A stretch of 64,000 nucleotides of DNA from Pseudomonas triticicola. GTDB taxonomy: Bacteria; Pseudomonadota; Gammaproteobacteria; Pseudomonadales; Pseudomonadaceae. Shown one piece after another: positions 52,520 through 61,065 of this stretch; positions within the stretch are counted from its first letter, which is position 1; each line of letters opens with the position of its first letter. The notes below the pieces were generated by a model. It searched no databases. It had not been told where the DNA came from and saw only the letters and a list, made by a program, of their open reading frames with translations. The DNA lies in assembly GCF_019145375.1 (NCBI RefSeq), contig NZ_JAHSTX010000001.1, forward strand, positions 3,075,001 to 3,139,000, given 5' to 3'. A program made the translations under genes and the position numbers.

Positions 52520-52593
52520 GCGGGTATAGTTTAGTGGTAGAACGAAAGCTTCCCAAGCTTTAGATGAGGGTTCGATTCCCTCTACCCGCTCCA
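52520..52593 (+). tRNA. tRNA-Gly (anticodon CCC)
   Basis: A 74-nt tRNA with encoded CCA. The acceptor stem GCGGGTA pairs with TACCCGC. The anticodon loop TTCCCAA gives CCC, and the T arm has GGTTCGATTCC. A terminator follows. Confidence 0.96.
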
Positions 52594-52642
52594 CCGAATA
52601 TTGATCTCGCGTTGTGTTGTCTGACGGGGGATGCAGGAATAG

Positions 52643-52673
52643 AAAAAAACGGCCTTGATGGCCGTTTTTTTTG
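52643..52673 (+). terminator. Intrinsic terminator of tRNA-Gly
   Basis: The stem AAAAAAACGGCC / GGCCGTTTTTTT with a TTGAT loop ends in a run of eight Ts. It sits about 50 bases after the tRNA. Confidence 0.9.
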
Positions 52674-52740
52674 TGTCTGGAAGTTGAAGCGTGCTGGCGG
52701 TGAAGACTTCCGGAAAATTGCTGAGCCCCTCCTACCCGGA

Positions 52741-54024
52741 TTACTTCTCGAAATCCTGATGCAGCCTCGCCAGTACATTGAAGATCGGCTCCCCGGCTTT
52801 GTGCGGGACATTCAATCGAGTGAATACCTTGTGCCAGTCGGCGAGCGCAGCGAGAGTCTGCTCGATGTATTCCTCGGCCTTGAGGTATTTGTAATCCTTG
52901 CAGATCTCCATGATTCGCTTGCGCGTAGGCGTGCCGGGAGTGCGGCCACCGAAGTCAGTGGTGTGCTCGCCCATGGCGTTTGCGAAGGTCAGGTCGTATG
53001 CCGGGGACAGCGTCCAGGTTTCTTTCTCGCCTTTTTTTTCAGGATTGTGGCAGAGAAAGGTAAAGTTCTTCGCATGGTCGTCATGGTTGTGAGACAGCGC
53101 ATTGAAGATCATCAACCTGGCCATCTTTTCCACTTCGACGGAGCTCCTGGTCAACACCTGAGTGAGCTTGAGCAGGTTCGGGTAGTCGATGGATGACAAT
53201 GCGCGGTAGTCCGCGTACATGAGCGCCGAGACGGTCATCATGTGAATCTTGCGCTCGCCGTCGCGGTCGAAGCGCTTGGTTGCGAAGAAACGCTCAACCT
53301 CGCCGCCAGGCATCTGCACATCCAGCAGATCCGATTCAGCCATGGTCACTCCGGCGGCACGAGCCATCTCGGCATAGGCGAGTTCGATGCCGCCGGTTTC
53401 AATCGGTTCGTACAATGCCCTGAACTTCACGATCCAATGTGCATAGCCCTCGGGCAGGGCATCGAAGGCCGAAACTGCGTGTTTTTTGTCGGCAGACAGC
53501 GCCACGATTGCCTTCGGTCGTGCGCCCCCCGGTGAGCCACCGGCCAGTCGCAATTTGGTAAGCACCGCAGGGGTCTCACCCTCTTGAACTTCGATTGAAG
53601 CTTCGTAGAGTTGGCAAATATCCAAAGGGCCTGTGAGCTCTGTTTTTTCCGCCTTCGGCTGATATTCAAACGCGCCCATACTGCGCTCGCCCATATAAGC
53701 AAGGCGATCAAGCGCAGTGAGGGTAAGGTGGGTGCCGTCACCGAAGGTGCTGTCGAAATATCGATCCATCAGCAGCATGCCCCAGCCGTCAGGCAGTGAA
53801 TCGGCGAACGGTCCGTGTAGCCCTTCGAAGAGGCTGGTGTTCCTGGCCAACTGGGGCTTTTCGTCCCAAGCCATTGTCAGCGGCGAAAGATTGTAGCCAG
53901 TGGCAAGCCAACCCGGATCGTAAGCGAAGTAAATCCCCCGGCCCGCGACTCTGACCAGCTCACCAACCTTGGCGCCCTCTTTCAACACATTCAGCGCTTC
54001 TGTGTGTTTGAAAGGCTTGATCAT
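52741..54024 (-). CDS. hipA: HipA-family kinase toxin
   Basis: A 427-residue HipA-like serine/threonine kinase. The N-terminal HipA_N region (about 1-130) is followed by the Gly-rich loop GGSPGGARPK, in which S164 corresponds in position to the autophosphorylated loop of E. coli HipA. The catalytic block is NHDDHAKNF (about 313-321), with a metal-binding segment SPAYDLT (about 340). The GGARPK loop places it in the subgroup of HipA proteins with this signature; the target is unknown. The start codon overlaps the antitoxin stop by one base. Both catalytic motifs appear intact. Confidence 0.92.
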   Translation of the reverse strand: MIKPFKHTEALNVLKEGAKVGELVRVAGRGIYFAYDPGWLATGYNLSPLTMAWDEKPQLARNTSLFEGLHGPFADSLPDGWGMLLMDRYFDSTFGDGTHLTLTALDRLAYMGERSMGAFEYQPKAEKTELTGPLDICQLYEASIEVQEGETPAVLTKLRLAGGSPGGARPKAIVALSADKKHAVSAFDALPEGYAHWIVKFRALYEPIETGGIELAYAEMARAAGVTMAESDLLDVQMPGGEVERFFATKRFDRDGERKIHMMTVSALMYADYRALSSIDYPNLLKLTQVLTRSSVEVEKMARLMIFNALSHNHDDHAKNFTFLCHNPEKKGEKETWTLSPAYDLTFANAMGEHTTDFGGRTPGTPTRKRIMEICKDYKYLKAEEYIEQTLAALADWHKVFTRLNVPHKAGEPIFNVLARLHQDFEK

Positions 54025-54320
54025 CAGCGCATCCCTCTCTTGCGCCTGGCATTCTTCAGCTCATCCAGCGAGCTCGGTTGCTCTGGTTTGAACAGCTTGG
54101 TCACAGCGTTGAGTTCATCAAGCGCAGTGGCTATCAGGATCAAAGCCTCCAACGTCACGAGCCCGGTCGCTTCGAATCGCTTGATGGTGGATTCGGAAAC
54201 CCCCGCCTTTTCTGCGAGCGTCTTGCGGGAAAGGTTTTTGGAGAGCCGCAGGATTTTGGCGTTTTCTCCGACATTTTTAGCGAGCTCAGCCGGCGAGTGA
54301 AGCAAATGCATGAATGACAT
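54024..54320 (-). CDS. hipB: HipB-like helix-turn-helix antitoxin
   Basis: A 98-residue XRE-family protein. The helix-turn-helix runs through LSRKTLAEKAGVSESTIKRFE, followed by TLEALILIATALDEL. The C-terminal tail KNARRKRG is basic. The start at 54320 has GGAAGGG upstream; an internal Met at 54311 is possible. Overlap by one base with hipA and position first in the operon are standard for HipB, which neutralises HipA and represses its own promoter. Confidence 0.9.
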   Translation of the reverse strand: MSFMHLLHSPAELAKNVGENAKILRLSKNLSRKTLAEKAGVSESTIKRFEATGLVTLEALILIATALDELNAVTKLFKPEQPSSLDELKNARRKRGMR

Positions 54321-54635
54321 GGCAAACCCTTCCAATTCTTAAGGATCTTAATAGAGCCATTGTAGCTATCTAACCTCCATTAAGGATCAGATATGACCAT
54401 TTTTGAAAAATTTCACTAATTTGGTGGAGCAATAGAGATCTTCTGATTGCTGAAGGAGATGAATTGGAAATTCTCGCTCGGCGGGTGGGCGAGTATGAGG
54501 AGCAGCAATTCCCGATTCCCCCTTCCAAGCCCTTTCAAGAGGACAAACCTGGTATTGATCAGCGGTTTTGACGCTGCACTAGCTGAAAAAACGGTCGCAA
54601 CGACCGGTTACTTTTCACTCGGAAATCAACGCCGG
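54321..54635. other. Intergenic region upstream of hipBA
   Basis: Apart from the repeated sites near 54339-54388, this AT-richer stretch shows no supportable gene. The ATG-starting frame at 54447 lacks coding character. Confidence 0.4.
54339..54388. promoter_or_regulatory. Repeated hipBA operator-like sites
   Basis: TTAAGGATC occurs twice in the same orientation (54339-54347 and 54380-54388), 41 bases apart. The first copy is part of the dyad TTAAG-GAT-CTTAA. A possible minus-strand -10 (TACAAT, about 54359-54364) lies between them. The arrangement suits HipB autorepression. Confidence 0.5.
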
Positions 54636-54995
54636 CTAACCCACCGGCACCACATTATCCAGCGCCCGATTCACCGCCAGCTCGCCCAGCATGACGACCT
54701 GGGCGATGCCGAGCAGGGTTTTGCGCTGGCTGCCGTCGAGCAAGGCGGAAAAGTCGCCGAGCATGACGCTGGCCGAGCCGAGGGATTCGCTGGCGTTGAC
54801 CAATAGCGACTCGGTGTCGGTGCCTGGATTAACCATGAACATGCTGCTGGCCTGGTACGGCAGTGAGCTGGTATGCGGTGGGATGAGATAGTGGTCGAGG
54901 GCGCGTTCGGCGGCTTCGTGGAGTTTTTTCGAATCGAGGGACTCGTACGGAGAGACCGGATCGGTTTCCGGTGGATTTGGCGTTACCTTGAACAT
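54636..54995 (-). CDS. DUF6124 (DUF3077-like) family protein
   Basis: A 119-residue protein of a small Pseudomonas-specific family. It opens with MFKVTPNPPETDPVSPYE and has the segments ERALDHYLIPP and SSMFMVNPGTDTESLL, then a helical C-terminal half. AGGAAG precedes the ATG at 54995; upstream frame extension to 55205 is not convincing. Function is unknown, and several paralogues per genome are usual. Confidence 0.8.
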   Translation of the reverse strand: MFKVTPNPPETDPVSPYESLDSKKLHEAAERALDHYLIPPHTSSLPYQASSMFMVNPGTDTESLLVNASESLGSASVMLGDFSALLDGSQRKTLLGIAQVVMLGELAVNRALDNVVPVG

Positions 54996-55595
54996 GGAAT
55001 CTTCCTGTAGTGGTAACTGCAACCATCCCGCTGCTATACGAAAGGGTGGCAACTGTACGCAAGTTAGCAGACCGGTAGGAAGTCCAAAACCCGGCGCACC
55101 CGAAGGTGCCATGCGCACAGCCACCATCAAGTGCAGGCGATGCCTGACTGGAAGGTACATGTGCAACCGTTGGTCAATCCTGGCCGGGCTGCTAAACCCG
55201 ATCACTGGAAATCAGTGACGCGAACCAAGTTACCGACCGCCCTCCATGCGCACAAGCCGGCGGATTCTGGCGTACCGGTAGGCAGCGGCGCAAGGATTTG
55301 TAGGCATCGGGACGCAACGTGATTCAACTTTAAACAGCCATAGCGCACCACGTGTAAAAGCCTGGAAAACAGAAGGAAATTTCCGACGAGCTCAGCGTGA
55401 ACGAGTTGAAAGGATGCCAGAGGACGATGATGTTGGCGGTGCAGCGGTGATCGGGTTTTCAAGCGCCAGCGAGCCCCTCACCCTAACCCTCTCCCGAGGG
55501 AGAGGGGACCGATCGGGTTGTTCTTGCGAGTTACGCCGACCTGAAAAGAATGCGTCTAACTCAGGATATAAAAGCGAGACCGCTTAGAGACCGTT
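54996..55595. other. Long intergenic region with hairpins and short direct repeats
   Basis: A 600-base stretch without a convincing gene. Between 55071 and 55282 it contains several possible hairpins (GCACC-CGAA-GGTGC at about 55096-55109, TCACTG/CAGTGA at 55202-55217) and two short direct repeats: ACCGGTAGG at 55071 and 55274, and CCATGCGCACA at 55109 and 55244. This suggests a structured RNA or a partial duplication. The end holds a CTCTCCC-type palindrome. Confidence 0.4.
55474..55507. repeat. CCCTCTCCC-type palindrome (class D)
   Basis: The unit CCCCTCACCCTAACCCTCTC followed by GAGGGAGAGGGG is the same family as the repeats at 48458-48600. Confidence 0.75.
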
Positions 55596-56366
55596 TCAGC
55601 GAGTCGCAACAATAAACAGCCGTGGAAACGGCAACAGCACCGAGCCGTCAGCCAATGCTGGATAAGCCTTTGCAACTTGCGCCAGATACTGCTGCAGATA
55701 CTGCGCCCGCTCTTCCTCGGTCAACGGGCTCAGGAACGGAATCAACCCGCTGCCCTTGAACCACTCTACCACCCCCGCCGCACCATCCCGAAGTTGGTGA
55801 TGATAGGTGGTGCGCCACACATCGACCCGCGCGCAGTGCGGCCGCAGCATTGAAAAATACTCACTGGCACTGGCCATGTCGGTACGCTGCCCGGCAGCGT
55901 CTGCCAGCTTGCTCGCCCACGGCCCATTGGCGGCGACTTCACGCATCAAGCGGTGGGACGGTTCATTGAGGTTGTCCGGCATCTGGATCGCCAGGCTGCC
56001 ACCGTCTGAAAGCTTGCTCGCCAGGGCTGGCAGCAATGAAGCGTGATCAGGCACCCATTGCAACACCGCATTGGCGAAGATCACATCGAACGGCCCCTCG
56101 TCAGCCCATTTGTCGACCTCGGCCACCTGAAGCTGCACGTCAGGCAAGCGCTTGCGCGCGGCGGCAATCATGTCCGCCGAACTGTCGAGGCCGCTGACGC
56201 TCGCGTCGCGAAAACGCTGCACCAGCAACTCGGTGGAATTGCCCGGCCCGCAACCAATGTCCACCACCGCCCTCGCCTGCGTTGTGGGTATTGCCGCCAA
56301 CAGATCACGGGCCGGGCGGGTGCGTTCATCTTCGAAAGCGACGTATTGCTTGGCAGACCAACTCAT
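55596..56366 (-). CDS. tam: Trans-aconitate 2-methyltransferase
   Basis: A 256-residue SAM-dependent methyltransferase that methylates trans-aconitate, a by-product that inhibits aconitase. It begins with the family-typical MSWSAKQYVAFEDERTRPARDLL; motif I is VVDIGCGPGNSTELL; ANAVLQWVPDH and IQMPDNLNEPSH are Tam signatures. The start at 56366 follows AGGAGA; the frame extension to 56417 is discarded. It appears monocistronic. Confidence 0.93.
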   Translation of the reverse strand: MSWSAKQYVAFEDERTRPARDLLAAIPTTQARAVVDIGCGPGNSTELLVQRFRDASVSGLDSSADMIAAARKRLPDVQLQVAEVDKWADEGPFDVIFANAVLQWVPDHASLLPALASKLSDGGSLAIQMPDNLNEPSHRLMREVAANGPWASKLADAAGQRTDMASASEYFSMLRPHCARVDVWRTTYHHQLRDGAAGVVEWFKGSGLIPFLSPLTEEERAQYLQQYLAQVAKAYPALADGSVLLPFPRLFIVATR

Positions 56367-56542
56367 GGCGTTCTCCTGTCGGGGCATGGCTTGAAACCGG
56401 GAAGTGCAGCTGCGCATACCATACAGCGATAAGGCCGATGAGCTCGCCTCGCCTCTAGCGTGCGGCCGGGTTATTTGTAATTAGAATTTTCAGCACAACG
56501 CCGATGTCTGAATTTCAAGCTCCCAAAACAAGGACCTGCATC

Positions 56543-56953
56543 ATGAAATTCGCAAAAATTGCCCAGAAACTTGCCCTGTGGGCCGGTAGCCCGAAGACAT
56601 TCATGGGGGCGTTGATTCTGATCGGCTTGTGGGGATTGAGCGGGCCGATCTTTGGTTACAACGACACTTGGCAGCTGATCATCAATACGTCGACGACGAT
56701 CATCACCTTCCTGATGGTGTTCCTGATTCAGAATACGCAGAACCGCGACACCGACATTCTGCATTTGAAACTCGATGAGTTATTGCGCGTGAACAAGGAG
56801 GCGCAGAACGCGATGCTCGGGCTGGAAGCGCTGGACTTGAAGCAGCTTGAAGCGCTGCGCCGGCATTACCGCGCGCTGGGTGAAAATCAAGTGTTCGATC
56901 TGGAAGGGCTTGGCGACAAGAGCAAGCCAAAGCAGGATTTGAATGAGTGCTGA
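56543..56953 (+). CDS. Low-affinity iron permease family membrane protein
   Basis: A 136-residue protein with two hydrophobic segments (about 20-42 and 50-72). The sequence between them contains GPIFGYNDTWQLIINTSTTI and ends in FLIQNTQNRDTDILHLKLDEL, as in the Fet4-related short bacterial family. The C-terminal part is a soluble helix. The ATG at 56543 has AAGGA upstream and is preferred over 56504. Iron transport is a family label only. Confidence 0.86.
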   Translation: MKFAKIAQKLALWAGSPKTFMGALILIGLWGLSGPIFGYNDTWQLIINTSTTIITFLMVFLIQNTQNRDTDILHLKLDELLRVNKEAQNAMLGLEALDLKQLEALRRHYRALGENQVFDLEGLGDKSKPKQDLNEC

Positions 56954-56968
56954 GCAAGTAAACACACC

Positions 56969-57058
56969 CTGTGGGAGCGAGCCTGCTCGCGAAGACGGAG
57001 GGTCAGTCAAAACATCATTGGCTGACACACCGCTTTCGCAAGCAGGCTCGCTCCCACA
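56969..57058. repeat. REP doublet (class A)
   Basis: Inverted units at 56969-56993 and 57035-57058 (the right unit has one base change) lie between convergent genes for the iron permease-like protein and the DUF4142 protein. Confidence 0.92.
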
Positions 57059-57115
57059 AAGGAAGCATCGCATTTCAACTGAACGTTTCTCTCACACTGC
57101 AACAATACGGCGAAG

Positions 57116-57619
57116 TTAGCGACTGGCCTGCAACGCGCGGGCCTTCTCCAGATGACTTTGCAGTTTCGGCAAAGTCTCATCGGCGAACGCTTTGATTTCC
57201 GGCACGTCGGTGGTCTGTGCCTGTTGCTCGATCTGGGTGATGGCCTCTTCGGTCGCCTTGACCTGACTGGCAGCGTAAGCCTGATCGAAGGTCGCGCCAT
57301 CCTTTACTTCTGGCATCAAGTCTTTGGCCTTGTCGGCGAGCTCTTCGCGAGGTGCGACCGGCAGGTCGAGCTTCTTGGCGATTTTCGCCAGGTGCTGGTT
57401 GGCTGTGGTGCGGTCGTTGATGACGACAATGGTGTAATCCTTGACCTCTTTGGATTCGGTCTTGCCGTGGGCCAGACGGCTGGCTTCGATGTCGGCCATG
57501 CCTTTGGCGGAGGCATCGTTGATGAATTCGGCAGGCGACTGGGCGAACGCAGTGCTGGCGCACAGGCCCAGCAAAGTCGCAAAACTGGCATTACGTAAAC
57601 GGGTGGCCATCCGGCTCAT
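57116..57619 (-). CDS. DUF4142 domain-containing periplasmic protein
   Basis: A 167-residue protein with a signal peptide ending at AFAQ near residue 26. The mature part is a ferritin-like helical DUF4142 domain, with FINDASAKGMADIEASRLA at its start and two further helix pairs. Function is unknown; relatives are often stress-induced. GAAGGAGGG precedes the ATG at 57619. Confidence 0.9.
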   Translation of the reverse strand: MSRMATRLRNASFATLLGLCASTAFAQSPAEFINDASAKGMADIEASRLAHGKTESKEVKDYTIVVINDRTTANQHLAKIAKKLDLPVAPREELADKAKDLMPEVKDGATFDQAYAASQVKATEEAITQIEQQAQTTDVPEIKAFADETLPKLQSHLEKARALQASR

Positions 57620-57771
57620 GGTCGCGCCCTCCTTCGTTGAAAATTCAAGCGGGCCGTGATTCGCCCGCTGCTCAAAATGCTCGCGGCGAACAAGCGTCCG
57701 CCTCAGTTAGGAATGCTCTAACAGTCAAAGGTTTAGAAAAACCGGCCGAGGCGCGACGAACGGCGTGTGTA

Positions 57772-58410
57772 TCAGCCCTTGTTCGGCATCAACCCCGGTA
57801 GCGCGTGCATCAACGCATTGATGGCAAAACCGATAAACATCACGCCGCATAAACGGGTGATGAGCAGTTCATGACGCTGATACACCGTGCGCACTCGCTG
57901 CGCGCCGACCACGCCGATGAGGATGGCGTAAGCCAGCGCGCCGCCGATGAAACTCAGGGCGATCAGCGCCGGCAGCATCGACCAGTTGAGCAGTTCGGCG
58001 CGGCTCGACAGCAGCGCCGTGAAGGTCGCCACCGCCACCGGGTAGGCCTTCGGATTGGTCAGGCCGAAGACGATGCCGTGCCAGAACGGCTGCCGCGCCG
58101 CGCCTTGCGCTTCGTCGCCATTGCGGCGCTGGGCACGCACCGCACGCCAGCCGAGCCAGAACAGGTACACCGCGCTGAGCACGCCGAGCACATCGAACGC
58201 GGTGCTGCCGATCTCCCGCGCACCGACAATTGCCACCAGCGCGGTACTGCACCAGATCACGTCGCCGAGCAGATGCCCACACAGAAACCCCGCCCCGGCC
58301 CGTCGCCCATGCGCAGCGCCAATGCCGAACACCGCCAGCACGCCCGGCCCGGGGGTGATCCCGTAGATGAAACCCGAAGCCAGAACGGCCAACAGCAATG
58401 ATGGAGTCAT
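57772..58410 (-). CDS. LysE/RhtB family amino acid exporter
   Basis: A 212-residue membrane protein with about six transmembrane segments. Family motifs are TPGPGVLAVFGIGAAHGRRAG near residue 20 and FGLTNPKAYPVAVATFTAL in the second half. LysE members export amino acids or related compounds; the substrate is not predictable here. It lies downstream of the fosA-like remnant on the same strand. Confidence 0.92.
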   Translation of the reverse strand: MTPSLLLAVLASGFIYGITPGPGVLAVFGIGAAHGRRAGAGFLCGHLLGDVIWCSTALVAIVGAREIGSTAFDVLGVLSAVYLFWLGWRAVRAQRRNGDEAQGAARQPFWHGIVFGLTNPKAYPVAVATFTALLSSRAELLNWSMLPALIALSFIGGALAYAILIGVVGAQRVRTVYQRHELLITRLCGVMFIGFAINALMHALPGLMPNKG

Positions 58411-58471
58411 GAGAAACCTGCAAGTGCCAGAACACGTGGCGCAGAGTCTATATCACCGCGATTGAAGCGGA

Positions 58472-58603
58472 TCAGGACTCGTCGTAGAAACGCATGCCGG
58501 GGTACGGTTTCTGCCGACACGCAGCCAGCCGCGATTGCAAATCGCCGACATGGACTTCCAGCTTGTGCCCGTCGGGATCGAGGAAGTAGAACGACGCGCC
58601 TTC
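58472..58603 (-). pseudogene. 3' remnant of a fosA-like fosfomycin thiol transferase gene
   Basis: Reading the minus strand up to the TGA at 58474-58472 gives about 43 residues containing [16 protein letters not shown], then [20 protein letters not shown] and MRFYDES. This closely resembles the C terminus of FosA, including the Glu metal ligand (KLE). The remaining two thirds of a FosA protein (about 135 residues) is missing: upstream sequence encodes a different protein whose stop codon lies exactly at the junction. There is no start codon or ribosome binding site, so it is a gene relic rather than an active gene. Confidence 0.85.
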
Positions 58604-59330
58604 AATAGCCTCTCAGATTTGCGGGAACGAAATATTGCTGTCCGTCATAGCGCAACGTGGTCAGCACTGGTTTTTCGTGGGTGGTCTTCGACTCGCACGT
58701 GTCGGGTGAACCCTCACCGACCAGGCCAGTGGTGACTGAGCGGACAACGATATCGGCGTAACCATGGGAACTGGTTTTGCCCATCTCAAGCGTGCGCACC
58801 GTCTCCGCTCGCTCTCCGGCGCAATTGCCATCCCATTCTCCACTGAAGCTGTAGACGACCAAGCGATCCAGCACCGGGCGCAGTTTGTCGCCCTCTTTCA
58901 CATAAAGCGAAAGCAACGTTTCATCCAGTGGATTGACGCGCGACGAGCCTTTGAAATGGGCACGGACGCCGAAGGCACGCAGGTCAGGCGTGAGTTTATA
59001 ACGCGCGGTATCGAGTTCCAGACTGTCCAGTGCGATGGCATCGGAGAGAAATGCCGACGGCAGACGATAAGTAGCCAGCGGTTTGTGGCTGCCAGCCGTG
59101 ATGACGGACAGATCCAGATCGTACGAGCCCACCGTGCCGTCATGGCCATAGACCGGATCGGGCACGAACGTCGATAACGCGGTAATCGTCAGCGGCGGAT
59201 AAGCCGGCCAGTCCTTGCACAAAGAAAAGTCCGCTTCCCCACTGACCGCAGGCGGCGTGCAATCGGCCCACGTCTGCCCAGCCATCAACCACCCGCATAG
59301 CGCTGCAGCGCTGATCCATACGGACTTCAT
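58602..59330 (-). CDS. Hypothetical periplasmic protein
   Basis: I do not recognise this 242-residue protein. It has a signal peptide ([22 protein letters not shown]) and a mature part beginning with [20 protein letters not shown]. The Cys residues there and later ([15 protein letters not shown]) could form disulfides. The last residues VPANLRGY run to the junction with the fosA-like remnant. The start at 59330 follows GGGAAG; a GTG two codons earlier is the alternative. A single-gene transcript is likely. Confidence 0.75.
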   Translation of the reverse strand: MKSVWISAAALCGWLMAGQTWADCTPPAVSGEADFSLCKDWPAYPPLTITALSTFVPDPVYGHDGTVGSYDLDLSVITAGSHKPLATYRLPSAFLSDAIALDSLELDTARYKLTPDLRAFGVRAHFKGSSRVNPLDETLLSLYVKEGDKLRPVLDRLVVYSFSGEWDGNCAGERAETVRTLEMGKTSSHGYADIVVRSVTTGLVGEGSPDTCESKTTHEKPVLTTLRYDGQQYFVPANLRGY

Positions 59331-59439
59331 TGTCACTTCCCGCTCCTTGAAGATATTTCCAGGCGCGCACTATCCCTTTCTGCATCGGAGGATTCAACAG
59401 ATCTGGCCAGCGAATCTTCTCATGTGTCTGAAGTCGGAA

Positions 59440-59505
59440 TTCGCGAGCAGGCTCGCTCTCACAGGAAAGCCGCATTCCAAATGTGGGAGCGAGCCTGCTC
59501 GCGAA
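59440..59505. repeat. REP doublet (class A)
   Basis: Inverted units at 59440-59463 and 59482-59505, spacer 18 bases, just after the MFS gene (minus strand) and before the hypothetical periplasmic gene. Confidence 0.92.
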
Positions 59506-59529
59506 GGCGTCATCACAGACGCGCCAATC

Positions 59530-60861
59530 TCAGTACTTGTCCAGCGTACGCAACTTCTGCGGCAAGCCCCACAGCAGCAACGCTGCGGCGATCAGCGCGG
59601 CGATGCCGATGACGTACAGCGCCGGGGTGGTGCTGCCGGTGAGGTCCTTGATGCGTCCGACCATGACCGGGCTGACGATCCCGCCGAACTGCCCCAAGGT
59701 ATTGATCACCGCGATCCCGCCTGCCGCGCCGGCACCGGCGCCTGCGAGCAACTTTGGTGGCAGGGTCCAGAAGCTCGGAATCGAAGCGATGATGCCGGCG
59801 CCAAGCAGGCCGAGCGCGACGATCAGGAAGGTCGTGTGGCTGGCGAAGATTCCTGCGCTGAAAAAACCGATCGCGCCGACGATCACCAGCCCGGCGACAA
59901 ACTTGCGCCGCTCACCGGTGGCGTCTGACAAGCGCCCGATCACCACCATGCTGATCGCCCCGCAGATGTACGGAATGGCGGTCAGCAGACCGATCATCAC
60001 CGGGCTTTCAGTGCCGGCGCTGCGGATCAATTGCGGTGCCCAGAAATTCAAACCGTAGGACGCGACCTGAATCAGGAAGTAGATCAAACCCAACGTCAGG
60101 AACCCGGGAATTTTCAGCGCCGCGAGCAATGAGCCGCCGCTCTTGTGTGGCTCGTGATGGGCGATGCGGCTGGAGAGCAACTTCTTCTCGTCAGCGGTGA
60201 GCCAGTGCGCATCCTCGATGCGGTCCTTGAGCTGCGTCAGCACCAGGAAACCGAGGGCGATGCACGGCACGCCACCGAGCAGGAACAACCAGTGCCAGCC
60301 GCGCATCTGCAACACGCCGTCGAGGTGTTGCAGCACCAGCCCGGAAAACGGCGCGCCAACCAGCCCGGCGAATGCCGAGGCGAGAAACAGCATCGAGGTG
60401 ATGCGGCCACGGAAGTGCTGCGGAAACCACAGGGTCAGGTAATACAGCACGCCCGGGGCAAAGCCGGCTTCCATCGCGCCGATAACGAAGCGCAGCGCAT
60501 AGAACTGCCATTCGCTGTTGACGAAGACCATCGCCGCCGTCGCCACGCCCCACGACATCATGATCCGCGCGATCCAGCGCCGCGCGCCGACCTTGTACAG
60601 CATCATGTTGCTCGGCACTTCGAACAGCACGTAACCGACCACGAACAGCCCGGCGCCCAAGCCATACGCGGTATCGCTCAGGCTCAAGTCGGTCTGCAAC
60701 TGGAATTTGGCGAAGCTGATGTTGATGCGATCGAAAAAGGCGAACAGGTAGCAGACCATGATCAGCGGCATCAACCGCCAGGCGACTTTGCTGATCAAGG
60801 CTTTTTCGGCGTCGTGATCGACGGACGGATTCACGCCCGCCTCCATTACGTTGAGGCTCAT
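59530..60861 (-). CDS. MFS transporter, anion:cation symporter (ACS) family
   Basis: A 443-residue transporter with 12 predicted transmembrane segments. It starts at MSLNVMEAGV; LMPLIMVCYLFAFFDRINIS is the first segment with the ACS-type acidic-Arg motif, and GYVLFEVPSNMMLYKVGARR is the usual second-loop block. Members move organic anions such as tartrate or phthalate. It is the last gene of a minus-strand module with an HMG-CoA lyase-like enzyme and a CoA-transferase, so a carboxylate substrate is likely. The leader at about 60898-60912 carries AACAAAAACAA on the coding strand, a weak Crc/Hfq-like sequence about 40 bases from the start. Confidence 0.92.
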   Translation of the reverse strand: MSLNVMEAGVNPSVDHDAEKALISKVAWRLMPLIMVCYLFAFFDRINISFAKFQLQTDLSLSDTAYGLGAGLFVVGYVLFEVPSNMMLYKVGARRWIARIMMSWGVATAAMVFVNSEWQFYALRFVIGAMEAGFAPGVLYYLTLWFPQHFRGRITSMLFLASAFAGLVGAPFSGLVLQHLDGVLQMRGWHWLFLLGGVPCIALGFLVLTQLKDRIEDAHWLTADEKKLLSSRIAHHEPHKSGGSLLAALKIPGFLTLGLIYFLIQVASYGLNFWAPQLIRSAGTESPVMIGLLTAIPYICGAISMVVIGRLSDATGERRKFVAGLVIVGAIGFFSAGIFASHTTFLIVALGLLGAGIIASIPSFWTLPPKLLAGAGAGAAGGIAVINTLGQFGGIVSPVMVGRIKDLTGSTTPALYVIGIAALIAAALLLWGLPQKLRTLDKY

Positions 60862-60941
60862 AGATTTTCTCCAGGCGGACTGCCGATGGGCGTCCGATTG
60901 TTTTTGTTGTCTGGTGATGACGCTCACTGTGGAGCTTTTTT

Positions 60942-61061
60942 TGTGGGAGCGAGCCTGCTCGCGAAGGCGGTGTGTCATTCAGCATTGATATCGATTGATC
61001 CGACGCATTCGCGAGCAGGCTCGCTCCCACAAGGGTTTTGTATCTCCCACAAGGGTTTTGT
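60942..61061. repeat. REP doublet (class A) plus 20-base tandem duplication
   Basis: Inverted REP units at 60942-60965 and 61008-61031. The right unit runs into a tandem repeat in which CTCCCACAAGGGTTTTGT occurs at 61024-61041 and again at 61044-61061 (period 20). It fills the gap between the HMG-CoA lyase-like gene and the MFS gene. Confidence 0.9.
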
Positions 61062-61065
61062 GTAT

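Noticed and set aside
52741..54320. Phage or plasmid origin for the hipBA pair
   Set aside because: A tRNA-Gly lies nearby, but no integrase, attachment repeat of the tRNA 3' end or other phage gene is visible in the window.
55202..55462. Minus-strand ORF of 86 codons in the gap before tam
   Set aside because: No ribosome binding site or recognisable domain, and it covers the hairpin and repeat region.
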